Below, one piece after another: positions 9,330-17,962 of a stretch of 64,000 nucleotides of DNA. Numbering within the stretch: position 1 is the stretch's first letter; each line of letters starts with the position of its first letter. The position numbers and the translations under genes were made by a program. Source of the DNA: Micromonospora zamorensis (GTDB taxonomy: Bacteria; Actinomycetota; Actinomycetes; Mycobacteriales; Micromonosporaceae). Location of the stretch: NCBI RefSeq assembly GCF_900090275.1, contig NZ_LT607755.1, positions 6,510,001 through 6,574,000 on the forward strand. Reading direction: 5' to 3'. A model generated the notes under the pieces. It ran no database searches. It had not been told where the DNA came from and saw nothing but the letters and a program-made list of their open reading frames with translations.

Positions 9330-9574
9330 CGGCGTCCCTCCTCGTTGAGTCGGTGCCCCCACCGTGGTCAGCGACGACCATGGGCGCTGCCGGATCAACG
9401 ACACGAGGGGTCAGCGGGTCGTCGCCAGGGGTGCTGAACATCGAGATCCGCCGGCGAGCCGGAGACCGTGGATTCCCACGGTCGGCGTCCGCCGCCGACC
9501 CGTTTCCGCCTCCAGTGGCCGCCTCGGGTGGTACGACGGACGCGGCGCGTGCGTGCCACCGGGGAGGAGCGCCG

Positions 9575-10738
9575 ATGGCGAGCAGGCCCGAACGGCTGCT
9601 GCGGGGCAGCGACTCCCCGCTGAGCGCCTCGTTCCTGGAGCTCTTCTTCGACCTGGCGTTCGTGCTCGCCCTCAGTCAACTGGCGGGGCACCTGCTGCAC
9701 GACCTCACCCTGGCCGGCGCACTGCGTACCGCAGTGTTGTTGGCCGGGGTGTGGTGGATCTGGGTGACCACCACCTGGTTCGCCGACTGGTACGACCCGG
9801 AGAGCCCGTTGGTCCGGTGGCTGCTGGTCGTCGCCGCGCTGGGCAGTCTGCTGGCCGGGGTGGCGATCCCGCAGGCGTTGGACGGGCGCGGCCTGCTCTT
9901 CGCCGGTGCGTACGTCGCGGTCCACATCGCCCGGGGCACGGTGACCGCGTTCGCGCTGCGCGGTCACCCCCGCCAGAAGAGGGCGGTGCGGATTCTCTGC
10001 TGGTTCGGTGTTTCCGCCGTACCGTGGCTGGTCGGTGGGTTCCTGCCGGAGTGGCGGGTGCCGCTCTGGGTGCTCGCCCTCGCCCTCGACTTCACCGGCC
10101 CACGAATCGGCTGGCCCACCCCATGGCTAGGACGGACGAGCGGGCAGGAGTTGCGCCTCGCCGGCGAGCACTTCGCCGAGCGGTACCAGCAGATCATGAT
10201 CATTGCGCTGGGCGAACTCGTCCTGGTCGCCGGTCTCTCGTACGCCGGCACCCACCTCGACCTCCCGCAGACCGCCGCCTTCCTGCTGGTCTTCGCCACC
10301 GCCGTGCTGACCGGTCTGCTCTACGTGACGCCCGCCGGCCAGCGGCTGGCGCCGGCCATCGATGACGCCGACCCGTCCCGGCTCGGCGTCATCACCGGAT
10401 ACCTGCACCTCGTGATGATCGCCGGGCTGGTGGTCACCGCCGTCGGGGCGGAGTTGAGCATCGCCCACCCCACCAGGGCAGCCGACATGACCGCGGCCGT
10501 CGTCATCCTGGGCGGTCCGATGCTGTTTCTCGTCGGGCGGATCCTCTTCTCGCTGTCGATCCACCGACGGCTCTCCTGGCCGCGGGTGGTGGCCCTGCTC
10601 GTGCTGGCTGTCGGCGCGGCCGTCCTGCGACTGCCGCTGCTGGCGGTCACCGCGGTCGCCACCGGGGTGGTGCTCACTGTGGTCGTCCTGGACCACGCCG
10701 GCATCCTCTCCTACCACCGCAGCCAGAATCCTGACTAA
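9575..10738 (+). CDS. ltrA: Low-temperature-requirement A (LtrA) family membrane protein
   Basis: A 387-aa polytopic membrane protein with the LtrA opening FLELFFDLAFVLALSQL and the later GEHFAERYQQIMIIALGE segment. Ten or more hydrophobic helices fill the length. The name comes from a cold-sensitive Listeria mutant; the biochemical role is unknown. The ATG at 9575 is used because of a GGGGAGG site 7 nt upstream; the frame runs open to 9257 without coding character. It shares the family with the gene at 11665-12846, so this region carries two paralogues. Its stop lies inside the palindrome that precedes the MarR-GNAT gene. Confidence 0.9.
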   Translation: MASRPERLLRGSDSPLSASFLELFFDLAFVLALSQLAGHLLHDLTLAGALRTAVLLAGVWWIWVTTTWFADWYDPESPLVRWLLVVAALGSLLAGVAIPQALDGRGLLFAGAYVAVHIARGTVTAFALRGHPRQKRAVRILCWFGVSAVPWLVGGFLPEWRVPLWVLALALDFTGPRIGWPTPWLGRTSGQELRLAGEHFAERYQQIMIIALGELVLVAGLSYAGTHLDLPQTAAFLLVFATAVLTGLLYVTPAGQRLAPAIDDADPSRLGVITGYLHLVMIAGLVVTAVGAELSIAHPTRAADMTAAVVILGGPMLFLVGRILFSLSIHRRLSWPRVVALLVLAVGAAVLRLPLLAVTAVATGVVLTVVVLDHAGILSYHRSQNPD

Positions 10739-10745
10739 AGTCAGG
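10730..10745. promoter_or_regulatory. Candidate operator of the MarR-GNAT gene
   Basis: Perfect 7-bp arms CCTGACT and AGTCAGG around a 2-bp centre, ending 3 bp before the ATG at 10749 and overlapping the ltrA stop codon. The size and position suit autoregulation by a MarR-type dimer. It could equally be a short transcript-end hairpin for ltrA. Confidence 0.5.
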
Positions 10746-10748
10746 CTT

Positions 10749-11645
10749 ATGGACTCCGCGCTCATCGCCGCCGTACGGCGGTTCAACCGGACGGTCACCC
10801 AACGGGTGGGTGCGCTCGACGACGAGTACATGGCCCAGGGGCGACCCCTCGGGCAGGCCCGCCTGCTCTGGGAGATCGGCCCCGCCGGCGCCGAGGTCGC
10901 CGCGCTGCGCGCCCGGCTGGGCCTGGACTCCGGATACCTCAGCCGGCTCCTGCGCGCCCTGGAGAACGACGGCCTGATCACCGTCGGGCCGGCCGACCAG
11001 GCCGGCGGCGACGGCCGGGTCCGCACCGCCACGCTCACCGACGCCGGCCGTACGGCATGGGCCGACCTCGACGAGCGGTCGGACGACCTCGCCGCCTCGA
11101 TCCTCGAACCACTCAGCGAGCACCGCCGCGAACGACTCGTCGCCGCCATGGCCGAGGTCGAACGCCTCCTCGTCGGATCGATGGTCGTCATCGAGCCGTG
11201 CCCACCGAGCGACCCGCGGGCCCGCGCCTGCCTGCGCGCGTACGCCCGGGACATCGCCAGTCGATTCGACGACGGGTTCGACCCGGCGCTGAGCAACCCC
11301 GTCCACGACGAGGCACTCGTCCCGCCCGCCGGTGTGCTCCTGCTCGCCACCCTCAACACCGAACCGATCGGCTGCGGCGCGGTCAAACTCCACCCCGACG
11401 TGCCCGCCGAGATCAAGCGCGTGTGGGTGGCCGACACCGTACGCGGGCTCGGCGTCGGGCGACGGCTGCTGGGCGAGCTGGAACGGTACGCCGCCGAGCG
11501 CGGGGCGACGGCCGTCCGGCTGGACACCAACCGCAACCTCACCGAGGCGATCGCCATGTACCGGGCGGCGGGTTACCGGGAGATCGAGGCGTACAACACC
11601 GAGCGCTACGCCCACCACTGGTTCGAAAAACAGCTGCGACGGTGA
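10749..11645 (+). CDS. MarR-family regulator fused to GNAT acetyltransferase
   Basis: A 298-aa two-domain protein. Residues about 1-140 form a MarR winged-helix domain (LGLDSGYLSRLLRALENDGLI recognition helix region and a TLTDAGR wing). Residues about 150-298 form a GNAT domain with the acetyl-CoA loop VRGLGVGRRLL and the following EAIAMYRAAGYREI. Such MarR-GNAT fusions occur in bacteria, but ligand and acyl acceptor are usually unknown. It starts 10 nt after ltrA, so it may be co-transcribed with it, and a palindrome overlaps the junction. Confidence 0.9.
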   Translation: MDSALIAAVRRFNRTVTQRVGALDDEYMAQGRPLGQARLLWEIGPAGAEVAALRARLGLDSGYLSRLLRALENDGLITVGPADQAGGDGRVRTATLTDAGRTAWADLDERSDDLAASILEPLSEHRRERLVAAMAEVERLLVGSMVVIEPCPPSDPRARACLRAYARDIASRFDDGFDPALSNPVHDEALVPPAGVLLLATLNTEPIGCGAVKLHPDVPAEIKRVWVADTVRGLGVGRRLLGELERYAAERGATAVRLDTNRNLTEAIAMYRAAGYREIEAYNTERYAHHWFEKQLRR

Positions 11646-11664
11646 CGGCGTGGGTTTTGGCCGG

Positions 11665-12846
11665 CTATCCAGGTGGCGATGGCACCTCGGATGGACGTCC
11701 TCTCGCGCGGGCGGCGTCCGAGATGGCGACCCCGGCCAGGACCGCGGCGGCGGCGAGGGCGGCCACGATCGGCGGTACGAGGAACATCAACGGCGTCAGG
11801 GCGGCCAGGGCGAGCAGCCCGATCGGCCGATCCCGGGACACCCGGCTGAAGACCACGTACTCGAAGCGGGAGCGCCCGGCCAGGAACAGCGCCGGTCCGC
11901 CGAGGATGATCGCGATCCAGGCAGGTTCAGGATGCCCGGACGGATGGGCGATGACGAGTTCGGCGCCGACCGCCGCGACGACGACACCGGCCACCATGAC
12001 CAGGTGGGCGTAGAACGCCGACAGTCCGAGGCGGGCCGGATCGCGGGAGCCGGCGATGGCTGACGCCGACAACTCCCCGGCACGGTAGATGTAGATGCGC
12101 CAGAGCAGGACCGTGGCGGCGATCGACACCAGGAACGCCGTGGTCCGGTCGGGCGCGAAGCCGCTGCCGCCCAGGGTCGACGCGGAGACCAGGATCATCT
12201 CGCCCAACGCGATGATGAAGAACTGTCGGTGGCGCTCGGCCAGGTGTTCGGCCGCGCTCGGCAACTCCGAGGGCGGCGAGCGGCCCAGGCCGGGTGTCAG
12301 GTAGCGGAGTTTTCCGGCCAGATAGTCGATGGCCACCGCCAGCACCCACAGTGCCTCCCGGACGGTGCCGTGCACCAGTGCCCCCGCGATCCACGGCACG
12401 GCAGACACGCAGAACCAGATGACCACCCGTAGGGCGCCGCGCTGCAGCTCGTGGCCCCGCAGGGCGATGAGAAGGCCGATGCTGCGACCGACCTGGACGG
12501 CGACGTACGCGCCCGCGAAGACCAGGCCCTGCGCTCCGAAGGCCTCCGGTAGCGCGACAGCCATCAGCAGACTGCCGACCAGGGTCGCGATGACCAGCAG
12601 TTGTATCGTCGGCCGCTGCGGGTCGAACCGGTCTGGCACCGTCGCCGTGCTGCACCAGACCCACCACACCGCCAGCAGCAGCACCAGGGTGTGGAAGGCC
12701 CCACGCCAGGTGAGGTTCTGGCTGAGCACCTGCCCGAGCTGGGTGAGCACGTAGACGAACGCCAGATCGAAGAAGAGCTCCAGGAAGGTGGCCCGCTGTG
12801 GGTCCCCGGGCTTCCGCAGCAGCTTGCCCGCCCTGCTCGTCGTCAT
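11665..12846 (-). CDS. ltrA: LtrA-family membrane protein, second paralogue
   Basis: A 393-aa polytopic protein with the family opening TFLELFFDLAFVYVLTQLGQ and the conserved AEHLAERHRQFFIIALGE segment. It is clearly homologous to the protein at 9575-10738 and similar in length and helix pattern. It is convergent with the MarR-GNAT gene (19-bp gap). The paralogues lie on opposite strands, so a simple tandem duplication does not explain the pair. Function unknown. Confidence 0.9.
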   Translation of the reverse strand: MTTSRAGKLLRKPGDPQRATFLELFFDLAFVYVLTQLGQVLSQNLTWRGAFHTLVLLLAVWWVWCSTATVPDRFDPQRPTIQLLVIATLVGSLLMAVALPEAFGAQGLVFAGAYVAVQVGRSIGLLIALRGHELQRGALRVVIWFCVSAVPWIAGALVHGTVREALWVLAVAIDYLAGKLRYLTPGLGRSPPSELPSAAEHLAERHRQFFIIALGEMILVSASTLGGSGFAPDRTTAFLVSIAATVLLWRIYIYRAGELSASAIAGSRDPARLGLSAFYAHLVMVAGVVVAAVGAELVIAHPSGHPEPAWIAIILGGPALFLAGRSRFEYVVFSRVSRDRPIGLLALAALTPLMFLVPPIVAALAAAAVLAGVAISDAARARGRPSEVPSPPG

Positions 12847-12919
12847 CGGCTCGGCCCGTTCTGTGGTTTATGCACGCTCTGCGGCATTCGTACCACGCGG
12901 CAGAGGTGAGCCAGCCGGG

Positions 12920-13801
12920 CTACTCGATGGAGGTGAGGTGGCGTGCGGCGCTGGCGAACGACCGGATGAGTTCGGTCTCGTTGCCGGTACGCCAGATAAG
13001 CCCCCACCGGCCCGGCGGAGCGTCGTGGATGGGCACGTAGGCGAGGTCCGGCCGTGCGTAGTAGCGGGCGGCCTGCGCGTGGACCGGTGAGACGGCTTCG
13101 CCCGTGACGAGGATCGGGATCATCTCCTGAAAGTTGGAGACGGACGGGCCGATCGGGATCAACCGTCCGCTGGGTGTGCGTACGGGCACCAGGATCTCCC
13201 GCCAGTAGTCCGGCCGGGCCCCGCCCATGACCGTCTCGTCCGCCAGGTCCTCGTACGAGACCGACTCACGGCCGGCCAACCTGTGGGTCGCCCCGACGGC
13301 CAGCACGATGGGTTCGGTGTAGATGACCGGGCCGACGGTGAGGTCCGGTTCCTTGACGGGCAGCCACACGATCTGCACGTCGATGTCGCCGGCGCGCAGC
13401 TGACCGAACGGGTCGCCGAAGTCGACATGCCGGAGTTGCACCTCGCACTCCGGGTGGTCCTTCGCGAACCCGTCGAACAACTCGCGGAAATCGTGGAGGT
13501 TGACGGCGATCGACCCGACCCGCAGCACCCCGGTCTTGCCGCGGGCGGCGAGCCTGGCCCGGTCCATGCCCTCGTGCAGCCCTCGGTACATGGGCTGAAT
13601 GTCGTCGAAGAGCCGTTGACCGATCGGTGTGAGTGCCACCTGCCGGTTGTTCCGCTCGAACAGCGCCGCGCCGATCCGACGTTCCTGCTTCCTGATCGCC
13701 TGGCTGACCCGGGCCTGGGTCACGTGCAGCCGCTCGGCGGTGCGGGTGAAGTGCAGCTCCTCCGCCAGGGTCAGAAAGATCTCGATGTCGCGGAGTTCCA
13801 T
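12920..13801 (-). CDS. LysR-family transcriptional regulator
   Basis: A 293-aa LysR regulator starting MELRDIEIFLTLAEELHFTR with the winged-helix domain in residues 1-60 and a periplasmic-binding-like effector domain after residue 90. The start at 13801 gives the canonical N-terminus; a longer open frame upstream overlaps the divergent gene and is rejected. It lies divergently from the RibD-like reductase at 13937 and probably controls that promoter. The effector is unknown. Confidence 0.93.
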   Translation of the reverse strand: MELRDIEIFLTLAEELHFTRTAERLHVTQARVSQAIRKQERRIGAALFERNNRQVALTPIGQRLFDDIQPMYRGLHEGMDRARLAARGKTGVLRVGSIAVNLHDFRELFDGFAKDHPECEVQLRHVDFGDPFGQLRAGDIDVQIVWLPVKEPDLTVGPVIYTEPIVLAVGATHRLAGRESVSYEDLADETVMGGARPDYWREILVPVRTPSGRLIPIGPSVSNFQEMIPILVTGEAVSPVHAQAARYYARPDLAYVPIHDAPPGRWGLIWRTGNETELIRSFASAARHLTSIE

Positions 13802-13835
13802 CACTGTCCCCGATCCACTCATTAGCGAAGGGTTA

Positions 13836-13848
13836 TGGCACGTTGCCA
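13836..13848. promoter_or_regulatory. Candidate LysR box (T-N11-A)
   Basis: TGGCA-CGT-TGCCA, an interrupted 5-bp palindrome of the T-N11-A form, lies 34 bp before the LysR start and 88 bp before the divergent reductase start. The location and form suit LysR binding; no experiment supports it. Confidence 0.45.
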
Positions 13849-13936
13849 GATGTGATCTTGTAGCCCGGGGCCTCGCCGGGCAGGCTGAGGGACGTCGGAG
13901 CGGAACAGCATCAGGCACCTTAACGAGGAGATCGTC

Positions 13937-14548
13937 GTGCGCAAGCTCGTGTATTACATCGCCGCCACCCTGGACGGTTTCATCGCCGGTCCCGACGGCG
14001 CCGACCCCACCGGCCCCGACGGCTTCTGGCCCATCCCGGACGACTACCTCCGCCACCTCGTCGGCGAATATCCGGAGACCCTGCCCGGTCCGGCCCGGCA
14101 GGCGTTCGGCATCACCGACCAGGGCAGCCGGTTCGACACCGTGCTGGAAGGGCGCCACTCCTACGAGGTGGGCCTGAAGGCCGGCGTGACCGACGCGTAC
14201 CCGCATCTGCGCCACCTGGTGTTCTCCCGCACGCTGGGCACCAGCCCGGACCCGGCCGTCGAGGTCATCGCCGAGGACCCCATTGCCACCGTACGAGAGT
14301 TGAAGCGCCACGACGGCAGGGACGTCTGGGTGATCGGCGGCGGCGCCCTGGCTGGTGCCCTCTACCCCGAGATCGACCAGCTGATCATCAAGCTTGCCCC
14401 GTTGACCATCGGCGCCGGCATCCCGCTGTTCGGCCGCGACGCCGTCTTCGCGCCAACCACCTGGCGCCTGACCGATCACACCGTTCTGGACAGTGGCGCT
14501 CTCTTCCTCACCTACACGCGCGCACAGACCGGGAACGAGCCCGCATGA
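13937..14548 (+). CDS. Dihydrofolate reductase/RibD C-terminal-like reductase
   Basis: A 203-aa member of the RibD C-terminal/DHFR-like superfamily. It begins RKLVYYIAATLDGFIAGPDG, with the typical LDGFIA motif, and has VWVIGGGALAGALY for the NADPH-binding GGG turn. The GTG start has an AACGAGGAG site about 6 nt upstream. These proteins are probable NADPH-dependent reductases of unknown substrate, often next to their regulator. It overlaps the following GNAT gene by ATGA (4 nt), so the two form an operon divergent from the LysR gene. Confidence 0.9.
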   Translation: MRKLVYYIAATLDGFIAGPDGADPTGPDGFWPIPDDYLRHLVGEYPETLPGPARQAFGITDQGSRFDTVLEGRHSYEVGLKAGVTDAYPHLRHLVFSRTLGTSPDPAVEVIAEDPIATVRELKRHDGRDVWVIGGGALAGALYPEIDQLIIKLAPLTIGAGIPLFGRDAVFAPTTWRLTDHTVLDSGALFLTYTRAQTGNEPA

Positions 14549-15492
14549 GCACATCCCCCAGCGGCGTCACCATCCGTCCCATCAGCGGGCCGGACGAGAT
14601 CGCCCTGTTCAACCGCCTGCCGTACACCATCAACCACGAGCTCGACGACGACCTCGCCGCCAAGCGCCGCCGACCGGAGTGGATGTGGGTGGCCCTGCGC
14701 GGCGACCGCCTGCTCGCCAGGGTCGCCTGGTGGGGTCGCGGCGACGACAGCGCTCCGCTGCTGCTGGACATCCTCGACGTCGACGACGGTGCCGAAGACC
14801 TCACCGAGGTGGCGCAGGCGTTGTACGAAACCGCCGCGAAGCAGGTCCTGGCACCCGGCGCGGTCCCTCCCGAATACGGCCGCTTCCTCCCCGCCGACTG
14901 GCGCGAGGACCCGGACACGTACCGGGCGGTGCGGACCAGGATGGGCGTCCTCGAGAGCACCGGCGCACACCTGACTGTCGAACGGCTACGCCTGGAGTGG
15001 CGCCCCGCGGCCGGCCTGCCCACGCCCGACCAGCGACTGGCCTTCCGCCCGGCCCTGGACACCGACGAGCTGGTCGCGCTGATGACCCGCGCCCTGGACG
15101 GGACCCTGGACGCACACAGCCGTACCGACCTTGCGCAGATGTCGCCCCACGAGGCCGCGCTCAAGCACTACGAGCAGGAACTCGCCACGTACTCCAGTCC
15201 TCGTGAGTGGTGGCGCGTCGGCACGTTGGGCGAGAACGGCGACCCGGTCGGGTTCGTCATTCCGGCGCGCAACACCTACCACCCGGTGATCGCCTATCTC
15301 GGCGTCGTCCCCGAGCACCGGGGCCACGGGTACGTCGACGGCCTCCTCGCCGAAGGCACCCGAACCCTCGCCGCCGAGGACGTCCCACGCATCCGCGCGG
15401 CCACCGACCTGGGCAACGTACCCATGGCAAAGGCCTTCGCCCGCGCTGGTTACGTCAACTTCGAGCGGGCGATCAACATGGCCTGGCGCTGA
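14545..15492 (+). CDS. GNAT-family acetyltransferase
   Basis: A 315-aa protein with the GNAT fold in its C-terminal half: YLGVVPEHRGHGYVDGLLAEG is the acetyl-CoA-binding motif A, followed by NVPMAKAFARAGYVNFERAI. The N-terminal half is probably a degenerate second GNAT-like domain, as in other roughly 300-aa actinobacterial members. It is translationally coupled to the RibD-like gene. The substrate is unknown. A 9-bp inverted repeat of GC (15499-15507 and 15540-15548) in the short convergent gap might help termination. Confidence 0.85.
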   Translation: MSTSPSGVTIRPISGPDEIALFNRLPYTINHELDDDLAAKRRRPEWMWVALRGDRLLARVAWWGRGDDSAPLLLDILDVDDGAEDLTEVAQALYETAAKQVLAPGAVPPEYGRFLPADWREDPDTYRAVRTRMGVLESTGAHLTVERLRLEWRPAAGLPTPDQRLAFRPALDTDELVALMTRALDGTLDAHSRTDLAQMSPHEAALKHYEQELATYSSPREWWRVGTLGENGDPVGFVIPARNTYHPVIAYLGVVPEHRGHGYVDGLLAEGTRTLAAEDVPRIRAATDLGNVPMAKAFARAGYVNFERAINMAWR

Positions 15493-15547
15493 CCAGGGGC
15501 CGCCGCGGTGAAGCCGATATGCCGAGGTCATGGCCGGCTCGCGGCGG

Positions 15548-15943
15548 CTACAGCCGTTCGAAGCTCTCCATGCCGGCGAGTTTCAGCACCTCGGTCCGGG
15601 TTGCCGGGCATTCCTGTCGGGTCTGGTCGTCGATCTGCCGGCCGGTCGGCACGGGGCCCTGCTTCTCGTACCAGGAATAGAGGTTCACGGTGAGGTTGGC
15701 CATGACGCCCGTCTCGGACCCGATTCCCTTCAGGGTCGGCAACTGGCCGTCCAGGTAGGCGCACACCTCCTTCGCCGACACCTGCGTGGGGCCGCCGTCC
15801 GGAGCGGATCCGGCCGCGCTGGACGCGGCGGCGGTTGTGGTGGGGCTGTCCGGCGCCGCAGCCCCGGGCTCGGGCGCGTCGGTGCACGCCGTCGCAGCCA
15901 GCACGAGGCAGACGACCGGCGCGAGCAGACGGATCGTTCTCAT
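15548..15943 (-). CDS. Small putative lipoprotein
   Basis: A 131-aa exported protein. Residues 1-20 form a signal ending in ATAC with Cys20 as likely lipid site. A Pro/Ser/Thr/Ala linker (about 20-50) leads to a small domain with two Cys (CAYLDGQL and QECPATR), probably disulphide linked. I do not recognise a family. Its ATG overlaps the upstream methyltransferase stop by 4 nt, so it belongs to the leftward TetR-controlled group. Confidence 0.75.
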   Translation of the reverse strand: MRTIRLLAPVVCLVLAATACTDAPEPGAAAPDSPTTTAAASSAAGSAPDGGPTQVSAKEVCAYLDGQLPTLKGIGSETGVMANLTVNLYSWYEKQGPVPTGRQIDDQTRQECPATRTEVLKLAGMESFERL

Positions 15944-16854
15944 CGGGTTTCGTCCTGACGTGGTTGTTGGTGGGTGGCGGACGGGTTGTCAGCCCCGACG
16001 GAGGTTGCGGCGACGAGCCAGAGGCCGGTGGGCAGCCGGTAGCCGACGCCAGGCTCACGGAACCGGCCGAGCAGCCGGGCGACTCCCGCCCGGGCCGAAG
16101 CCTGCCCAGCTGGCGGAGCCGCCCGGTACGCGGCACCGGCCGGGCCGACCTCGATAAGCCACTCGGCCACCGTGTCGGCGTCGTCCGGAGTCTCCACTGC
16201 GACATCGCACGGCGTGATCGTGACGGCGGTGAAGCCGGCGCTGGTGAGGATCCGGACGAGCCGGGCCGGGTCGGCGAACGCGAACGGACCGGGCTCGTCA
16301 CCGACCGGGAGCGGTGGTAGCGGTCCGAGGTGCGGTGCGGCACCGAGCATCGCCGCGGACAGCCACGGGTTGACGCCGCTGTCGCGAAAGACGGTCGCGA
16401 CGAGGCGCCCTCCCGGGCGCAGTGATCGCCGGATCGTGTGGCAGCCGGCAACCGGGTCCGCCAACAGCATCAGGGTCATTCGGGAGAACGCCGCGTCGAA
16501 CGGGCCACCCGGCACGACATCGAGAGTCTCGATGTCGGCCACGTGGAACTGGATGCCCGGGTGCCCGTCGGTGGGGAACCGGCGCCGAGCGGCGGTCACC
16601 ATCGCCTCGTCGAGGTCGACACCGATCGCCGCGCCGGTCTCGCCGACCGCGGCGGCGATCTCGGCCGTGGTGCCGCCGCAGCCGCAGCCCACATCGAGGA
16701 CGCGTTCGGCGGGTCGTGCGGCCAGTCGATCCATGGCCGCTGCGCCCAGCGGTCGGCCGGTTCCGTCCTGCCGATCGGCGTGGCGAATCCAGCCAGCTGC
16801 CGCTCCCGCCCAGAAAGCGGCGCTGCGGATCCGCAGGCTGGCGGTGTCGGCCAT
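15940..16854 (-). CDS. Class I SAM-dependent methyltransferase
   Basis: A 304-aa enzyme with the Rossmann methyltransferase motifs: VLDVGCGCGGTT (motif I, SAM-binding glycines), IGVDLDEAM (acidic loop binding the ribose) and the RPGGRLVATVF post-motif. It most resembles the UbiE/Methyltransf_11-25 group; the substrate is unknown. It overlaps the upstream monooxygenase-like gene by 1 nt and the downstream lipoprotein gene by 4 nt, so these three form one operon reading away from the TetR gene. Confidence 0.92.
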   Translation of the reverse strand: MADTASLRIRSAAFWAGAAAGWIRHADRQDGTGRPLGAAAMDRLAARPAERVLDVGCGCGGTTAEIAAAVGETGAAIGVDLDEAMVTAARRRFPTDGHPGIQFHVADIETLDVVPGGPFDAAFSRMTLMLLADPVAGCHTIRRSLRPGGRLVATVFRDSGVNPWLSAAMLGAAPHLGPLPPLPVGDEPGPFAFADPARLVRILTSAGFTAVTITPCDVAVETPDDADTVAEWLIEVGPAGAAYRAAPPAGQASARAGVARLLGRFREPGVGYRLPTGLWLVAATSVGADNPSATHQQPRQDETR

Positions 16855-17147
16855 CAGAACGGCATCTCGGTGCCGTCGACGCTCATCGAGCGGAAGTGAG
16901 CCGCCTTCGTCGGGTCGAAGCCGTCCTCCTGTGCCGCCAGACCAGCGGCCCGGACCAGCCGTTCGGACTGGAACCGGCGGAATGCCGCTTCGTCCTGCCA
17001 GATGTTGATGATCCGCCAGCCGTCCTCCGTCGGCCCGGCGACATGGGCGAGGAGGCCCGGGGGCCGGTCCGGCCCGAGGTGTCGTTCCACCTGCCGGTAT
17101 TCCGCCTCGCTGACGCCGGGCATCTCCTGCAACACACCGAACGGCAT
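16854..17147 (-). CDS. Antibiotic-biosynthesis-monooxygenase-like small protein
   Basis: A 97-aa protein of the dimeric ferredoxin-like fold. GWRIINIWQDEAAFRRFQSERL resembles the core of ABM/YdhR-like stress proteins. The start at 17147 is preferred: the in-frame ATG at 17183 would place the operator palindrome inside the coding region. It is first in the leftward operon with the methyltransferase and faces the TetR gene across the operator. The catalytic role is not evident; members range from monooxygenases to structural dimers. Confidence 0.72.
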   Translation of the reverse strand: MPFGVLQEMPGVSEAEYRQVERHLGPDRPPGLLAHVAGPTEDGWRIINIWQDEAAFRRFQSERLVRAAGLAAQEDGFDPTKAAHFRSMSVDGTEMPF

Positions 17148-17161
17148 GGCCGCCGCCTCTC

Positions 17162-17188
17162 GATAGAGTGAGACTCTATCCAATAGAG
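17162..17188. promoter_or_regulatory. TetR operator with three alternating half-sites
   Basis: GATAGAGT and ACTCTATC (17162-17169, 17173-17180) form an 8-bp palindrome with a 3-bp spacer. CTCTAT/ATAGAG (17174-17179, 17183-17188) forms a second, overlapping one. The array lies between the divergent starts and covers the region just 5' of a TACACT -10 (17192-17197) for the leaderless-looking TetR gene. This fits repression of both promoters by the TetR protein. Confidence 0.7.
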
Positions 17189-17203
17189 CACTACACTTGA
17201 GAG

Positions 17204-17848
17204 GTGGTTGTCAAGAGACGTTATGACTCTTCGCGCCGACAGGAGCAGGCCCGACAGACCCGGCGAGCGATCCTCGAAGCGGCTGGCCGGCTGTTCGTCG
17301 ACCCTGGCTACGCGGCCACACCACTGACCGCTGTCGCCGTGGAAGCCGGCGTCGCGGTCCAGACCCTGTACGCGGTGTTCGGCAGCAAGCGGCAACTGCT
17401 CTCCCAACTGGTCGACGTCACCCTGGCCGGCGACGACGAACCGGTGGCCCTGCCGGACCGGCCCTTCGTCGCGGAGATCCGCGCACTCGCCGACCCCCGC
17501 GCCAAGCTCACCCGCTACGCCCGCCATCTGGCCGAGGTCAACGCACGACAGGCTCAGGTGATGCTCGCGCTGGCCGGGGCTGCCACGGCCGATCCGGACG
17601 CCGCCGAGATCTGGCGCAAGAACGTCGACGACCGCCGCCGCGGCATGGCAATGTTCGCCGCGGAACTCGTCGGCACCGGGGGCCTCCGCCCTGACCTGGA
17701 CGTCGAACAGGTGGCCGACATCCTCTGGTTGGCCCAGGACGTCCGCAACTTCGACTGGCTCGTCCGGCAACGCGGCTGGCGGCCGGAGCAGTACCAGCGC
17801 TGGTATGTGGACACCGTGAGCGGCGCCCTGGCCGTCAGCGCCGACTAG
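17204..17848 (+). CDS. TetR-family transcriptional regulator
   Basis: A 214-aa TetR regulator: helix-turn-helix in residues about 20-65 (RRAILEAAGRLFVDPGYAAT, then VEAGVAVQTLYAVFGSKRQLL), followed by an all-helical ligand domain. The GTG at 17204 is only 7 bp after a TACACT -10 sequence, so the mRNA is probably leaderless. It likely represses itself and the divergent monooxygenase-methyltransferase-lipoprotein operon through the half-site array at 17162-17188. The ligand is unknown. Confidence 0.93.
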   Translation: MVVKRRYDSSRRQEQARQTRRAILEAAGRLFVDPGYAATPLTAVAVEAGVAVQTLYAVFGSKRQLLSQLVDVTLAGDDEPVALPDRPFVAEIRALADPRAKLTRYARHLAEVNARQAQVMLALAGAATADPDAAEIWRKNVDDRRRGMAMFAAELVGTGGLRPDLDVEQVADILWLAQDVRNFDWLVRQRGWRPEQYQRWYVDTVSGALAVSAD

Positions 17849-17866
17849 CGGACAGGCCCGGCCCAC

Positions 17867-17906
17867 CACCGCATCTCGACCGAGCGGCACTGATCGAGAT
17901 GCGGTG
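17867..17906. terminator. Bidirectional hairpin between convergent genes
   Basis: Perfect 13-bp arms (17867-17879 and 17894-17906; core CCGCATCTCGA) with a 14-nt loop, lying between the convergent tetR and permease genes. There is no clear T-run, as is common for high-GC actinobacteria. Position and symmetry suit termination from both sides. Confidence 0.7.
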
Positions 17907-17962
17907 CTGGCGGCGAACGCTCGGACGGGTCCGTCTCGTTGCCGGTGCGACCCTCGTTGAGG

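Noticed and set aside
13802..14554. N-terminal extension of the LysR gene to 544 aa
   Set aside because: The canonical LysR start is at 13801; the extension is antisense to the RibD-like gene.
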